Assembly: GCA_026418275.1 (NCBI GenBank)
Contig: JAOABQ010000071.1
Location: forward strand, 1-64,000
Origin: Clostridia bacterium
Lineage (GTDB): Bacteria; Bacillota; Clostridia; Acetivibrionales; DSM-2933
Reading direction: 5' to 3'
DNA: 64,000 bases
Positions 30,401 to 40,100 of this stretch are shown piece after piece. The translations under genes and the position numbers were made by a program. The first letter of the stretch is position 1. Each line of letters starts with the position of its first letter. Under the pieces are notes generated by a model. The model worked only from the letters and a program-made list of their open reading frames with translations, was not told the DNA's origin and ran no database searches.

Positions 30401-31329
30401 GTGAGTGTTGCTGTCGGAACTGGTGTTGCAGACGGCGTCGGTGTGGCTGTTGGTGTATTTGCAGGTGGCTTCGTATCAGAATGGGGACTTCCGCCTCCGC
30501 CCACGCCGGAAGAGCCATAAGGTGTGGAAGTAGGCGTAGAAGTAGGTGTCGAAGTGGGTTTAGAAGTGGGTGTTGATGTAGGTTCAGGTGTGTTTGAAAC
30601 AGTTTTTACAGGACTTGGTGTTTCATATGTCTCAACAGGATCGGTATTGATGATTGCACCCGGTACAGGTGATTTTTTCTCCTCGACCATTATGGTCTCA
30701 ATCAAAACATCAAGTATTTTCACGGCCTCTGCCCTTGTAACATTTTTAAATGGCTTGAAGGTGCCATCGGGATAACCTTTGATTACTCCCAGTGAGGCCA
30801 GGATTTTTATGCTTTTCTCCGACCATTCAGGAAAGGTGCTTTCATCTTTGAATTTAAACTTATTCCCCGTATTTTGGATGTCCGCCAGCAGCCTCTGGGA
30901 CAAGACTGCCGCCTCCTGCCTGCTCATATTGGCAAATGGACTGAAGGTGCCGTCCGGAAAGCCTGTTATGTAGCCCTTTTCAACTGCTGAAGATACCTCA
31001 GGGTAAAACCATTGGGCTGTCTTTACATCACTGAAGCTGTTTTTAGCAGACGGGTTAACAGCTTTTAATATTCTCACAAGCATGGCAGTGAATTCAGCTC
31101 TGCCTATAAGCTTGTCCGGCTGGAAGGTCTTATTTTTATACCCCTTGGCCCAGCCATTTTGTGTAAACTTATCAATAACTTTTTGTGCCCAGTGGCCTTG
31201 AATATCGGCAAATAAAGCTTTCACCGGCTCTTGCCCCGTACTTTGCAAAGCTGCAAAGGAAAACTGGGTACAGAAAACGCATACCATCAGGATCACTGAA
31301 ATAATCCTGAATTTCTTTGAGTACTTCAC
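24406..31329 (-). CDS. Giant S-layer-anchored RHS protein with unidentified C-terminal tip
   Basis: 2307 residues from GTG 31329, chosen because AAGGGGGAT lies 6 nt upstream and a signal peptide follows at once; an ATG 45 bp upstream has no such site. Order: signal peptide; three SLH repeats (~35-215), which bind secondary cell-wall polymer; Thr/Pro linker; LamG/TSP-C-like domain (~310-520); He_PIG-type Ig domain (~520-590); a long PT-rich linker of 12-residue repeats; two Ig-like domains; a DUF6531-like start of the RHS shell; ~35 YD repeats; and the RHS core ending YVDPSG (~2125). The last ~180 residues form a mainly helical tip that I do not recognise. The tip is where RHS toxins carry their effector. 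No small immunity-like gene follows. Confidence 0.9.
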   Translation of the reverse strand: MKYSKKFRIISVILMVCVFCTQFSFAALQSTGQEPVKALFADIQGHWAQKVIDKFTQNGWAKGYKNKTFQPDKLIGRAEFTAMLVRILKAVNPSAKNSFSDVKTAQWFYPEVSSAVEKGYITGFPDGTFSPFANMSRQEAAVLSQRLLADIQNTGNKFKFKDESTFPEWSEKSIKILASLGVIKGYPDGTFKPFKNVTRAEAVKILDVLIETIMVEEKKSPVPGAIINTDPVETYETPSPVKTVSNTPEPTSTPTSKPTSTPTSTPTSTPYGSSGVGGGGSPHSDTKPPANTPTATPTPSATPVPTATLTPKPTVTPTEAPSNHAPMVVSTPVTSVKLIKSLEGDKLFDLSSWNVIKFAGADSEPKWEIDSSNTSVSQVINANASILLSDISLKNDKIEGKWSVKYDPQDYIGDFMGFVFGYQDNRHFYLFDWKEGDQTDPTLGYGEMGMSIRRISADSDLQGTELWRTQDDGKRVKLLYHNRIPYKYSTDYNFILEFQPGHFIVTVKQGEETLDRIVIDDDTYTEGKFGFYNHSQAYVSYSGFKYNKITTGNYIYEVKAEDPDKDPVTYSLDTAPKGMAIDPVTGKIQWMLTDSDLGTHNVVVKAEDDKGLFDIQRFNVDVSLDETKPTSTPVPTSTPTSTPVPTNTPTPTSTPVPTLTPTPTSTPVPTNTPTPTSTPVPTSTPTPASTPVPTEEVSPSPAGDIEKPAVTLKLGSTLVNPADDTFKYSFILGSTYLITVMAEDKVGVVSKELMINGKPTALDKNGQVFYKPDALGMLEIEAFASDMAGNKGYTSCSVFVVSSVKDDTYPNVEIASPGADERLTAPQDITGTVQDENLLFYKLEYSVCGKNEFKEISSGTKPVSGGILGKFDTTVLMNGLYDVRLTACDKGGHLQSDTRTYRVEGRMKVGNFSMSFNDMTIPVAGIPITITRTYDSRNKEKGDFGTGWTLGTDDIMLKLSCDINSNWIQYKTEGLLPLYYIEESKKHYAAITYGDGRTEEFDIIMSPNEQKYYPVQKTKITFKARPGTYSKLEVLGDNAAYVYGRLGPIELSTGEEPSAELFDPKKFRLTAVSGEEIIIDKDTGVESIKDSDGNTINITSDGIIHSTGKGIVFERDAEERIIRLKENEDRSIKYQYDTYGDLISVTDQGGKITKFIYDTEHNLIDIIDPRGIKVSRNEYDDAGRLIAVVDANGKRIEYTHNIGSKEEIIKNRLGDITKFFYDNRGNILKKINPEGDVSSYTYDERDNKLSETDGAGNKTTYTYDDKNNLLSRTDPLNHTVSYTYDSSGRVLSVKDENGNIKTNIYDGMGRIIEVKNNGRTMYKFKYNESGNILSVVNANGKEKFYEYDSYGNRIKEKDTDGETTTYQYDSRCQIVLEKFESNASGVLKSIATQYVYNEAGKVVETIDAKGFSTKTEYDVTGQKSASIDRNGRRTEYKYDVSGRLVSTIFPDGTKENLVYDVEGRKISSQDRAGRITTYEYDKDGRLVKTTYPDKTTVVKKYDAAGQVIELTDQRGFKKTFAYDAAGRNTSVTDALGNVTSYEYDANGNMIKMTDANNHSTRYEYDENNFKIKTVYDDGTSVSCTYDGLGKKTSETDQAGIITRYEYSNTGKLVKVVDSMNNSTNYLYSGDGNLLSEMDANLNETKYDYDDLGRKTGRTLPSGTHEEFTYDKAGNLISHRDFNGKTTWYEYDVNNRLVKEVYPDSSTQETTYYPSEKIKSVKDSKGLTGYEYDLCDRLLKQTNPDGSWIAYTYDEAGNRTSVRTPLSIVNYSYDALSRLDTVTAPDGTTKYKYDKAGNRIRISYPNGTVTTYSYDSLNRLTGLSNTKGDGTVITSYKYTLGADGNKLKVEENSGRIVEYSYDDTLKLVKEVVNDPSGASYTVVYTYDKIGNMISKSLNGNIVHFIYDSNNRLLSGDGYTYSYDDNGNMISKISPTVSIEYDYDYNNKLTKAVTKEGSKISTVSFEYDSKGIRTQKSVDGKVTTYLIDSNCDYARVLEERDHTGNLVVSYVYGDDLISQKRSEKLSYYYYDGCACTRALADKDANVTDTYSYNAFGEVIQQSGSTVNEYLYAGEQYDFNIGYYNLRARWYSPGTGRFITMDDHPGDLYDPVTLHKYLYCGADPINYVDPSGNFFSLVEVSAAISIQNILINHSVMMGKILIKSIETAEIMLKPASAMYSLALTLISQGKITEPAQRLYEIARELQAMAYKEIAEGFRENLIKFHCSIAVPIKIKLFRLVEVELVEYLKPEEYKDLIPSLPLLGKFQNALKYAYGFYDAVSESNSADSLKSMAETFVDLFKDVMEQSFIP
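29252..29444 (-). repeat. 36-bp tandem repeats coding for a Pro/Thr linker
   Basis: More than five units of ~36 bp code for 12-residue units of the PTxTPTPTSTPV type inside the S-layer RHS protein. A shorter array of 12-18 bp units lies at 30380-30600 near the SLH repeats. Such linkers are common in clostridial surface proteins and vary in length by slippage. The opposite strand is open in these stretches only because of the repeat. Confidence 0.9.
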
Positions 31330-31641
31330 AGTTTTATCCCCCTTAAAATAAATTATGTTAACATCAGAGAGCATTTCCTGCTGTTCTAATATTAATATGC
31401 ATTAAAATGAATGTTTCTGAATCTAATTCTACCCCTACGATTATATCCAATTCATCCAAACTATGTAAATAAGATTGGATACTTTTTTACAAGCCAATAT
31501 CAAATAGCAACAAACAATAAAGGGGCTCCATCCATCCCCTCTATAAGGTAAATTTTATGGACATAGCAGCACTTCCCCAGTCAACACATCGGTTACCTTC
31601 TGATGATAATTTGTACTAAACTTACCTTAATTTTTGTTTTT

Positions 31642-31689
31642 AAAAATCCCTTATAAGCTTTATAACCTAATCGCTCATGAGGGATTTTT
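31642..31689 (+). terminator. Orphan terminator-like hairpin between divergent genes
   Basis: AAAAATCCCTTATAAGC pairs with GCTCATGAGGGATTTTT. It resembles the stem at 23454. It lies between two divergent genes where no gene ends, so it may be left from a lost gene. Otherwise 31375-31980 holds no gene that I can support. Confidence 0.55.
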
Positions 31690-31980
31690 AAAAAACTTTT
31701 GTAACGGGGTAAAATCGGATCTGCCGGTACTATACTATTCTTTAAAAAGCTTAGGACAGCTTCCTCAACATTCATTTTTTTATTTGTAAGTACTACCCAT
31801 CCGTCTACCCTTATGTATTAAGATATGTATCTTGATAATTGCTGCGTATACCTTAATTTTATTGGAGCCAAAGTCCATTTAGCCTTTACTCTTAAACCCA
31901 ATAAATGTATAATTTAATAAATTGATAAATTATTTTCCGCAAAGAGAACTGTAAGAAGAAACATTGGAGATGTATTCAGG

Positions 31981-33384
31981 ATGCTTTTTATATTCATTCC
32001 CCTATTTATTATAGCTGGGGCTTTATTATATACCGATTCGAAATCCAAAGCACACAGGTGGGGAAGCGCAATGGCATTCTTAGCCGGCTCGGGTGCGCTG
32101 GGAGTCGTTATCAGAGACAACATTTTACCTTATGCGCAAAGTGAAACGTTCAGGGAAGTTCTAAGAAGTGCCTCAACCTTTTTCAGGGAGCTTTCTCATC
32201 AGGTTGGGCCTTATTCTTTGTTGATTTACGGTATCATCTATTCAGGCCTTTTTAAAAACAAAAGGGTCTTTTTAAAGATTGCTCCTTATGCTTTTTTTAT
32301 TCCTGTTGCAGTCATGTATATACTTTATAATCCCCTTGCCAAAGATTATGAGCCTTCCTACCTCCTTTTAAGCTTGTACGCTGTCCCCTATGCTATAGCT
32401 GCAAACTCCTTCCTGTTGTATTCGTTTTTAAAAGAAAAAAGAGGAAAGCTAAAGCAGCAAAGGCTCTTGATTTGTGTCGTTGTTACACCGTCAACGCTTT
32501 TTTCCATGTTGTCAAATTATATTTTATTGGTTTTCGGAGTATACAAAATATGGCAGTTCAATTCTATTACCATAACCACCACTTTCATTATTTTTATCAT
32601 ATTCAGCATTAAATATGGGTTTATGGGATTTAAACTAAAGGTTGAAAAGCAGAGGTTGGACAGCACAATAAAAGCTATTTCCTCAGGAACTACTATTTTC
32701 AACCATACGTTAAAGAATGAAGTTAACAAAATCAATATGTGCATGAATAATATAGAAAGTTCAATAAATAGTCAATTTCAGGATTTGGCGGATATTCAAA
32801 AAAATATAAAGCTTATTTTTGACTCAACCGGTTATTTGGCAGCGATGTCTCGAAGAATTCATGAGCATGCCCAGGAGATTGCACTTGCGGAAAATCCCAA
32901 CGACATAAGTAAAATTATTCAGAAAGCGCTTCATAGGTCCCTTCCCTTTATTAAAGAGAAGGATATAAAAGTAGTAAACGCAGTATGTAATGGTTTAATG
33001 ATTAACTGCGACAGTTTACATATGCAGGAAGTATTTTTAAACCTTATAAAAAATGCGATTGAGGCTATGGATCAGGGGGGAGAACTCTATATCGGCCAAA
33101 ACGAAAATAAAAGGAGTTTAACGATTTTAATACAGGATAACGGTTCGGGTATTTCTAAAGAAAACCTTGCGTATATTTATGATCCCTTTTTTACAACTAA
33201 AAAACATAGTTTCAATTTTGGCCTGGGGCTATCTTACTGTTATAGCGTTTTACAGAAGCATGGCGGAGACATTGAGATACAAAGTGAAGAGAATGTCGGC
33301 ACTACCGTTTATTTGAATTTTCCCGGGAACAAGATATTAACACCCAGAATTTATGCGTCTCAAGGGAGCTATGTGTATGAATAA
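31981..33384 (+). CDS. Membrane sensor histidine kinase with atypical phospho-acceptor region
   Basis: 467 residues from ATG 31981, with GGAGATG 8 nt upstream. About seven hydrophobic segments fill residues 1-215, with no large extracellular domain. The dimerisation region carries a candidate His in IFNHTLKNEVNKI (~239), unlike the usual SHELRTP box. The ATPase domain is standard: N box NLIKNAIEAM, G1 DNGSGI, F box DPFFTTKK, G2 FGLGLSYCYSVLQKHGG. The gene overlaps the response regulator start by 8 bp, so the two are coupled. The pair lies directly upstream of a giant SpvB/RHS gene and may control it; that link is inferred from position only. Confidence 0.85.
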   Translation: MLFIFIPLFIIAGALLYTDSKSKAHRWGSAMAFLAGSGALGVVIRDNILPYAQSETFREVLRSASTFFRELSHQVGPYSLLIYGIIYSGLFKNKRVFLKIAPYAFFIPVAVMYILYNPLAKDYEPSYLLLSLYAVPYAIAANSFLLYSFLKEKRGKLKQQRLLICVVVTPSTLFSMLSNYILLVFGVYKIWQFNSITITTTFIIFIIFSIKYGFMGFKLKVEKQRLDSTIKAISSGTTIFNHTLKNEVNKINMCMNNIESSINSQFQDLADIQKNIKLIFDSTGYLAAMSRRIHEHAQEIALAENPNDISKIIQKALHRSLPFIKEKDIKVVNAVCNGLMINCDSLHMQEVFLNLIKNAIEAMDQGGELYIGQNENKRSLTILIQDNGSGISKENLAYIYDPFFTTKKHSFNFGLGLSYCYSVLQKHGGDIEIQSEENVGTTVYLNFPGNKILTPRIYASQGSYVYE

Positions 33385-34000
33385 GATTAAAGTTGCCGCA
33401 GTAGATGACGATGTGGTATGGCTTTCTGCTTTGGAGAGCTTTATTAACAAACAGGAGGATATAGAGATTGTAGGAACGGCAGTAAGTAAGGAAGATGCTG
33501 TTTCCTTAGTACAGAAAGTTAAAGTCGATGTAATATTGATGGATATCAATATGCGTGACAATAAGCGGGACGGCATACTGGCCGCTTTAGAAATTCTTGA
33601 GTTTGCAAGCGCAAAAATCATTATGCTTACCTCATTGAACGAAAGAGAAATCATTAAGGAATCTTTTGCAGCTGGAGCAGTTCAGTTTTTGTCCAAGGAT
33701 GATTTTTTAGAATTACCGGGCACAATCCGAAAAGTATATAGGAATACTTCGCCTGTGGAAGTGTTGGTAGAAGAATTTATGAGACTTAAAAGACAAGAAC
33801 AATTAATGAGTTTAAGCCCCTCGGAAAGGGAAATTTTTGAATTAATTGAGAAAGGATATTCCCGTTCTCAAATTGAGAAAAAGCTTTTCAAAACTAGAAA
33901 CACACTAAAAACCCAAATAAAGAGAATTATTGGCAAACTTGGTGTTAGAAGCACCAGGGAGGCAGTCCAAAAGGTCCGCAACAAAGGGATTGGGGGTTGA
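33377..34000 (+). CDS. NarL/LuxR-type response regulator
   Basis: 207 residues from ATG 33377; AAGGGAG lies 8 nt upstream, and earlier in-frame ATGs are too close to it. The receiver domain has the acidic DDD triplet at ~10, the phospho-acceptor Asp in VILMDINMRD (~57), Thr in IIMLTSLNE and Lys in FLSKDD. The C-terminal helix-turn-helix (~145-205) has the pattern LSPSEREIFELIEKGYSRSQI and then a KTQIKRIIGKLGVRS recognition helix. The partner kinase overlaps upstream. The intergenic stretch after it holds a two-tier hairpin and then the SpvB/RHS gene in the same direction. Confidence 0.9.
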   Translation: MNKIKVAAVDDDVVWLSALESFINKQEDIEIVGTAVSKEDAVSLVQKVKVDVILMDINMRDNKRDGILAALEILEFASAKIIMLTSLNEREIIKESFAAGAVQFLSKDDFLELPGTIRKVYRNTSPVEVLVEEFMRLKRQEQLMSLSPSEREIFELIEKGYSRSQIEKKLFKTRNTLKTQIKRIIGKLGVRSTREAVQKVRNKGIGG

Positions 34001-34040
34001 TTTTAGCGTTTAGGGATAAAAGTAAAAATTTAATAGGCCG

Positions 34041-34090
34041 GGGGGAGTCTGGGGGTATCCAAATTTGTGGGATATGAGATAGCCTCCCCC
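34041..34090 (+). other. Two-tier hairpin in the leader of the SpvB/RHS gene
   Basis: GGGGGAG (34041-34047) pairs with CTCCCCC (34084-34090), and inside it TATCC (34056-34060) pairs with GGATA (34070-34074). No U tract follows. It could be a weak terminator for the two-component genes or a leader structure for the next gene. Confidence 0.5.
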
Positions 34091-34169
34091 TTGGGTTACA
34101 AAAGATAGCACTAGTCCCCTGTAAAGTCCTGTAATAGAATGGTGTAAAAAAAGGATAAGGGGGATTTTT

Positions 34170-37100
34170 GTGGAAAAAAAATGGTTTTACCGGATTTGTA
34201 AAAGGATTTTTGTTTTTTTATTAGTAATTGCTCTGACCGTAACCCAGCTTGGGCCAGCGGAGGGTCTTGGGCAGAATTTGTTTCAAACTAGCAGGGTCAT
34301 TGAGAGAAGTCAGGAGATGGTGTATCCCGATAAGGAAACCGTCATAAGCTTGGGGCAGGTAAAGCTCGATATACCCGCAGGGGCAGTCAAAGAACCGATC
34401 ATGATAACCATAGAAAAGCTAAAGAGCATCAATGAATTAAATCCCGGGATGGACAACGCAACCGGAGGCGCGATAGGTTACCGCTTTTTGCCCCACGGAA
34501 CAAAATTTCTAAAGAATATAAAAGTAACCATTCCCTACGACCAGAAGCGCATATCCTCGGAGGAGGACTTCAACAACCTGTATACCTACTTTTATAATGA
34601 AGAAAGCAACTTCTGGGAATGCCTCGAAAGGTTTGCGGTAGATAAGAAAAATGTTCTTGTAACCAGTCTTACAAATCACTTTACAGATATGATCAATGGG
34701 GTCCTTTCACTACCCGAAAGCCCGTCAAACCTTAATTTTAACCCTAACAGCATCAAAGATATTAAAGCAGCCAACCCGGCAGCAGGGATCAATCTGATAG
34801 GAATCTCGGGAGCCAATCATCAGGGGAGTGCGGTACTCAATTATCCCATTGAGGTACCTCCAGGACGAAGCGGAATGCAGGCACAGGTTGCAGTCCAGTA
34901 TAATTCGGAAGGCGGCAGCAGTTGGATGGGTGAAGGATGGGATATCCCTACACAGTGTATTTCCATAGACACCCGCTGGGGTGTACCCCGCTATGACCAT
35001 GAGATGGAGACAGAATCGTATACACTAAACGGAACTCAGCTGGCTCCGGTAGCCAACCGGGGTGTGCTTGAAAAAAGGACGGAGGAAAAAGTCTTCTATC
35101 CCCGTGTGGAAGGTAGCTTCAGTAAAATAATCCGTCACGGGAACAGCCCCCAAAATTATTGGTGGGAAGTCACAGCAAAAGACGGAATGCGCTATTTCTA
35201 CGGAAAAACGCCCGAAGGGGCGATGAATGGGGAAACCATTCTTTCCGATGGAAAAGACAACAATATTTTCAGTTGGATGCTGGTGCAAATACGGGATACT
35301 CATGGGAATACCGTAGACTACACCTATAAAAGGGTTGGAGACAGCGGAGTAAACGATCCCAATGCTTCCAAAGGGGTACAAGTTTATCTGAAAAAAATAC
35401 GGTATACCGGTGCAGTAGGCCAGCCCGGGCCCTATGTCGTGGAGTTTATAAGGGATAGGGAAGAACCTGGCTTTGATCCTTTGAAGAACCGCCGGCCTGA
35501 TGTTTCCATCAATGCAAGGGCAGGCTTTAAGATGGTGACTGCCGATTTATTAAAGCGGATTGAAGTAAAGCTTTACGGTGACAACCAGGAACAAAAAATC
35601 CGCAGCTATGGGTTTGAATATGGTCAGGGGGTTTTCGGAAAAACACTCCTAAAGGCAATTGTGCAGTACGGGCAGGACGGCAGCGAATTCAACCGGCATA
35701 CATTGGAGTACAGCAAAGGAAACGTTGTGGAAGACCTTACATCCTTCAGCGGCTTCTCCAGAGAGCAGGATATCAATGTAAGCATCAGCGATTACATCGG
35801 AAACAGCATTGCAGGTATGGAGTCCAGCCTGCTTGGGGGGACTACCGGTGAAAGTACCAGCTATAGCGTTTCAGCAGGGATTAGTGTATTGGGGATTTTC
35901 TCCATAGGGGTAAAAGGCTCCAAGAACGGAAGCACCAACGAGGATATTTTGACCCTTGTGGATATTAACGGAGATGGGCTGCTGGACATCGTTTATAAAT
36001 ACAACGGGACGTGCTTCTATAAGGCAAACTTAAGCAAAGCCTATGGGGAGCTTAAATTTGGAGACGCAAAGGTTATTGCGGACCTGAAAGATATACGCAA
36101 GGAAGCTTCCGGCGGATCAAGCTTCGGCATATCCGCAGGCTTTAGCTTCATAGAGGGTGAAACCGAGGATTCAAGCAGCTATACTACCAGCAGTACCTAC
36201 CTGTGCGATGTAAATGCAGACGTCCTTCCGGATTTGGTTTCGGACGGAAACGTATGGTACAACCATGTAGAGGACGGACAGCCGAAGTTTGTGTTAAACG
36301 ATAACAGCAAAACGCCGGTACAGATCGACAACAGCAGCGAAGTGGACCTGTATAAAACTTTGAACGCCGGAGGGGAAAAGGCGGAGGCTAAAGTTTTTCC
36401 GGTAGATTCGGTACGCTGCTTTGAAGCGCCGTTTGACGGAAATGTTGAAATTAAAGCCCCTGTACGGCTGATGAAAATCAGTGAATCCGGCTATAAAAAT
36501 GCGGATGGGGTCAGGGTCTCGGTGCAAAAAAACAATGTTGTGCTTTGGAGTACTCTTATCGGGCCGGACAATCATCAAGAAATAGCCCCAAGCGGTTTAA
36601 GCAGCGTAAACGTCGCTAAGGGAGAAAAGATATTTTTCAGGGTGCAGTCTCTTAAGAACGGGGCGTACGATGTTGTGGAATGGGACCCGGAAATCAACTA
36701 TACCGGTGCAGACAGGACCCAAAGAGATGAGAACGGGTTTGACCCCTACCACTTTAAAGCATCCGAGGATTTTGTATATGCAGGAAGATACGGAGAAATA
36801 CTTGTTCCTTTGGAAGGCCGGATTCATGTAAAGATGGCCTTGGATAAGAAAGGAATTACCTCGGACGATGTGAAAATCCTCATCACCAAAAATGATGTAC
36901 CTGTCTTTACAAAGGAAATCAAATGGAACGAAGTAAATCTCTTCCCTATAGATACCCTGATAGACGTAAAAAAGGAAGACAAGCTGCGGATTAAAATCGA
37001 TTTGGATTCCGCCGTGGATTTGAAGAAGCTTGACATTTGCAACCCCAACATCTATTACACAAAGGTCATCGGGGAAGACGCCAAGGTGTACGACAACAAT

Positions 37101-40100
37101 GGAAATCCTCTGATAACCATGGATTACATCATGCATGACGTGGATATCTATGCGGACCGGACCGGAAGCAGCTTTGACGGGTATTATGAAGCGAAGGAAG
37201 ATGGAGTTCTGAATGTGACCCCCAATATAGCCATAGGATTCCCGGAGACTATTAAAGGGGAGGAAAAAGGCAGTATTGACGGAGATATCTTCTTTACCGT
37301 TAAGAAACCCAATGAGCTGGTAAGAAAAGAAAAAATTCTAATCGAGGATGGAATTGTTAAATCAAAGCCGGAAATCCAAGTGAACGTCAAAAAGGGAGAT
37401 AAGCTGTATTTCGGATTCAGTACCAAATCCGGCAAACTTGCTAAAAATATAAAAGCATATTGCAGCAGCTATTCCTTCACTGCCCATGCTGCTGTTTCGG
37501 GCAGTTTGAGCAGCCCGGCTGTTATAAGCGGGAGCCTTCGTTTTATTGCCGACCAGAATATACTGCCCTATGCATACCGCGGGTGGAGCTACTTCGGCTA
37601 CAACGCCGCAGGCACCAGGTCGGAAAACCCCATAAACCAAAGCGAGCTTTATGCGGATGCCAATACAAAGGAAGAGGATTTAAAGATCAACGGGGACCCC
37701 AAGGTATTTACAATGATTCCTTACAAGGAAAGCGGGCGCTGGATCTGTGACGATGAATTTTGCTGGATTGAAGGCACCCGAATGTCCAGTTCGGTGAAGG
37801 GGCTTAAAATATTTGGGGCTGGTGGTACCAATGCGATAAAAAGAGGAGTACCGAAGGTATCCTATTCGGATCAGTCTTCCGACAGCCTTGGAATATCGGT
37901 TGGCGGGGTAGGCGCTGCCTATTCGGTGGCCAATGGAAGCAGCGACAGTCTGGTCGATTACATGGATCTCAACGGGGATGGGTTCCCGGATGTTGTGTCC
38001 AAAGGGCAAAGCGGTTCTTCAGTGAGCGTGCAGTATTCTACCATGAATGGAGGACTGGAAGCAAACACAAGAGAAGTAGAAGTATGGCAGGGAAATAGTA
38101 TACGAACGGGAAAAAATCACGCGGAAAACTTTGCGGTAAACGGTGCAACTGCTGTGATGAAATCCGATGCCGAGGGGTATGGCCCCGGATCAAGACAAAG
38201 CTCCTTAAGCGCCAAGAAAGATGTCACGGTAGGGATCAGCGGGAATGCCTCCATTGTAGAAAAATCAGCCCAGGCATATGATTTGATTGATATCAACGGA
38301 GACGGGCTGCCCGACAGGGTATACCTGCCCAACCCACAGTATAATCAAGATGGCCGGCTGATGGTTGCATTAAATCTGGGGTACGGTTTTGCGGCGCCGG
38401 AGTACTGGGATGATGCCCAAGTAAGCTACGGAGAGTCCAAAAGCAGCGGAGCCGGAGTCAACGGAGAAATTGAAATCCCCCTCGGGAAGGTAGGGATTGG
38501 CTTTGGCGGCGGCGTAAGCTGGGGTTCTTTCAGCTCCAATATAAAAAATACCTTTGCGGATATCAACGGGGATGGCCTTGTAGACTATTTGTTCACCCAA
38601 AATGACAAGATCAAGGTGCGGATCAATACCGGAACGGGCTTTAGCGTGCCTTGCGACTGGAATGGTTTTCTGCCGGGCAAGAATATCAAGGATGTAAAGG
38701 GAAAGAGCAAAACCGAGGAAGTGCACTTTAAAATCAAGATCGGTTTTGGCATCTTCAGTGTTTCAGTAAAGGTAAGCAGGTCAACCACCTGGTCCATCAA
38801 CCGGGATGAGGCAGCGCTCATTGATATCGACGGCAACGGATACCTTGACCATGTTTACTCCAACGGCCTCAGCGGCATGCGGGTGGCTTTAAATGATATC
38901 AAGCATGTAAATAAGCTGGAAAAAGTGAATGGGCCCTTGGGCTCCAGTATTACTTTGAAATACAAACAGGACGGGCACACCTATGACCTGCCTCAAAGCA
39001 AGTGGGTATTGAGTGAAGTTACCGTATTTGACGGCCATCCGGGGGATGGTGCCGACCAGCAAGTCACTGCTTATGACTACGAGGGCGGAAAGTACGACAG
39101 GCTGGAACGGGAGTTTTACGGCTATAGAAAAGTAATCACACAGGATCGGGATTCCTTGAACAACAATACAGTATACCGGAAAGTGATTGATACATATCTC
39201 AATAATTCCTATTATACCCGGGGATTGCTCGAATGCCGGGAGACAACGGATGGGCAGGACAAAAAATATACCAAAATCCAAAACAGCTATAAACTATGGG
39301 ATGTATTGGATAGGAAAACCTATATCGAAACGAATACCAACAGCACAATGGAAAGTCCGGCAGTTGTCTTCCCAAAACTGGAAAGGACAGACAAATTCTT
39401 TTATGAGGGTCAGCCCGAAGCGGGTCTTCATACTTACGTTACCTATGGGTATGATGAACACGGCAATGTGACAGGCTACTTCGAAGAGCGGGTTATTGGA
39501 GATTCAACTGATGATATCCTTGTAAAAACCGAGTATTTTAAGGATTTAGAGAGTTATATTGTAGATAAGCCATGTAATGTAAGGGTTTATGGCGGATCAA
39601 ACCTGATGCGCCATACCGAGGCGGATTATGCGCCCCGGACGGGAGATTTGACCGAATTCCGCCAGTATGCTGAGGAAGGCAAGCCTTCGGTTACAAATAG
39701 GGAGTATTATCCCAGCGGCAACCTTAGAAAAACCACCGGGCCTGCGAATGCCAGCGGAGAACGCTACAGTCTCAGCTATCAATATGATCAGACGGTAAAC
39801 ACCTACGTGACTCAAATCAACGACAGCTTTGGCTATACCACATGCACCTATTACAACTATTTATACGGGGTACCTGTTCAAACCATTGATATCAATAGAA
39901 ACCTCATGACCCATAAATATGACAACTTTGGGCGCTTAGTAGAGGTATATTCTCCTTATGATACGGTGTTCCCCGCCGTTAAGTTTGATTATTACCCCAA
40001 TGAACGTCCTGCCAAAGCAGTAACACAAAATAAGGTTTTGTTCGACGCAGCCAATAGGGAAACCCTTGATACCGTAATATTTGTTGACGGACTCAACCGG

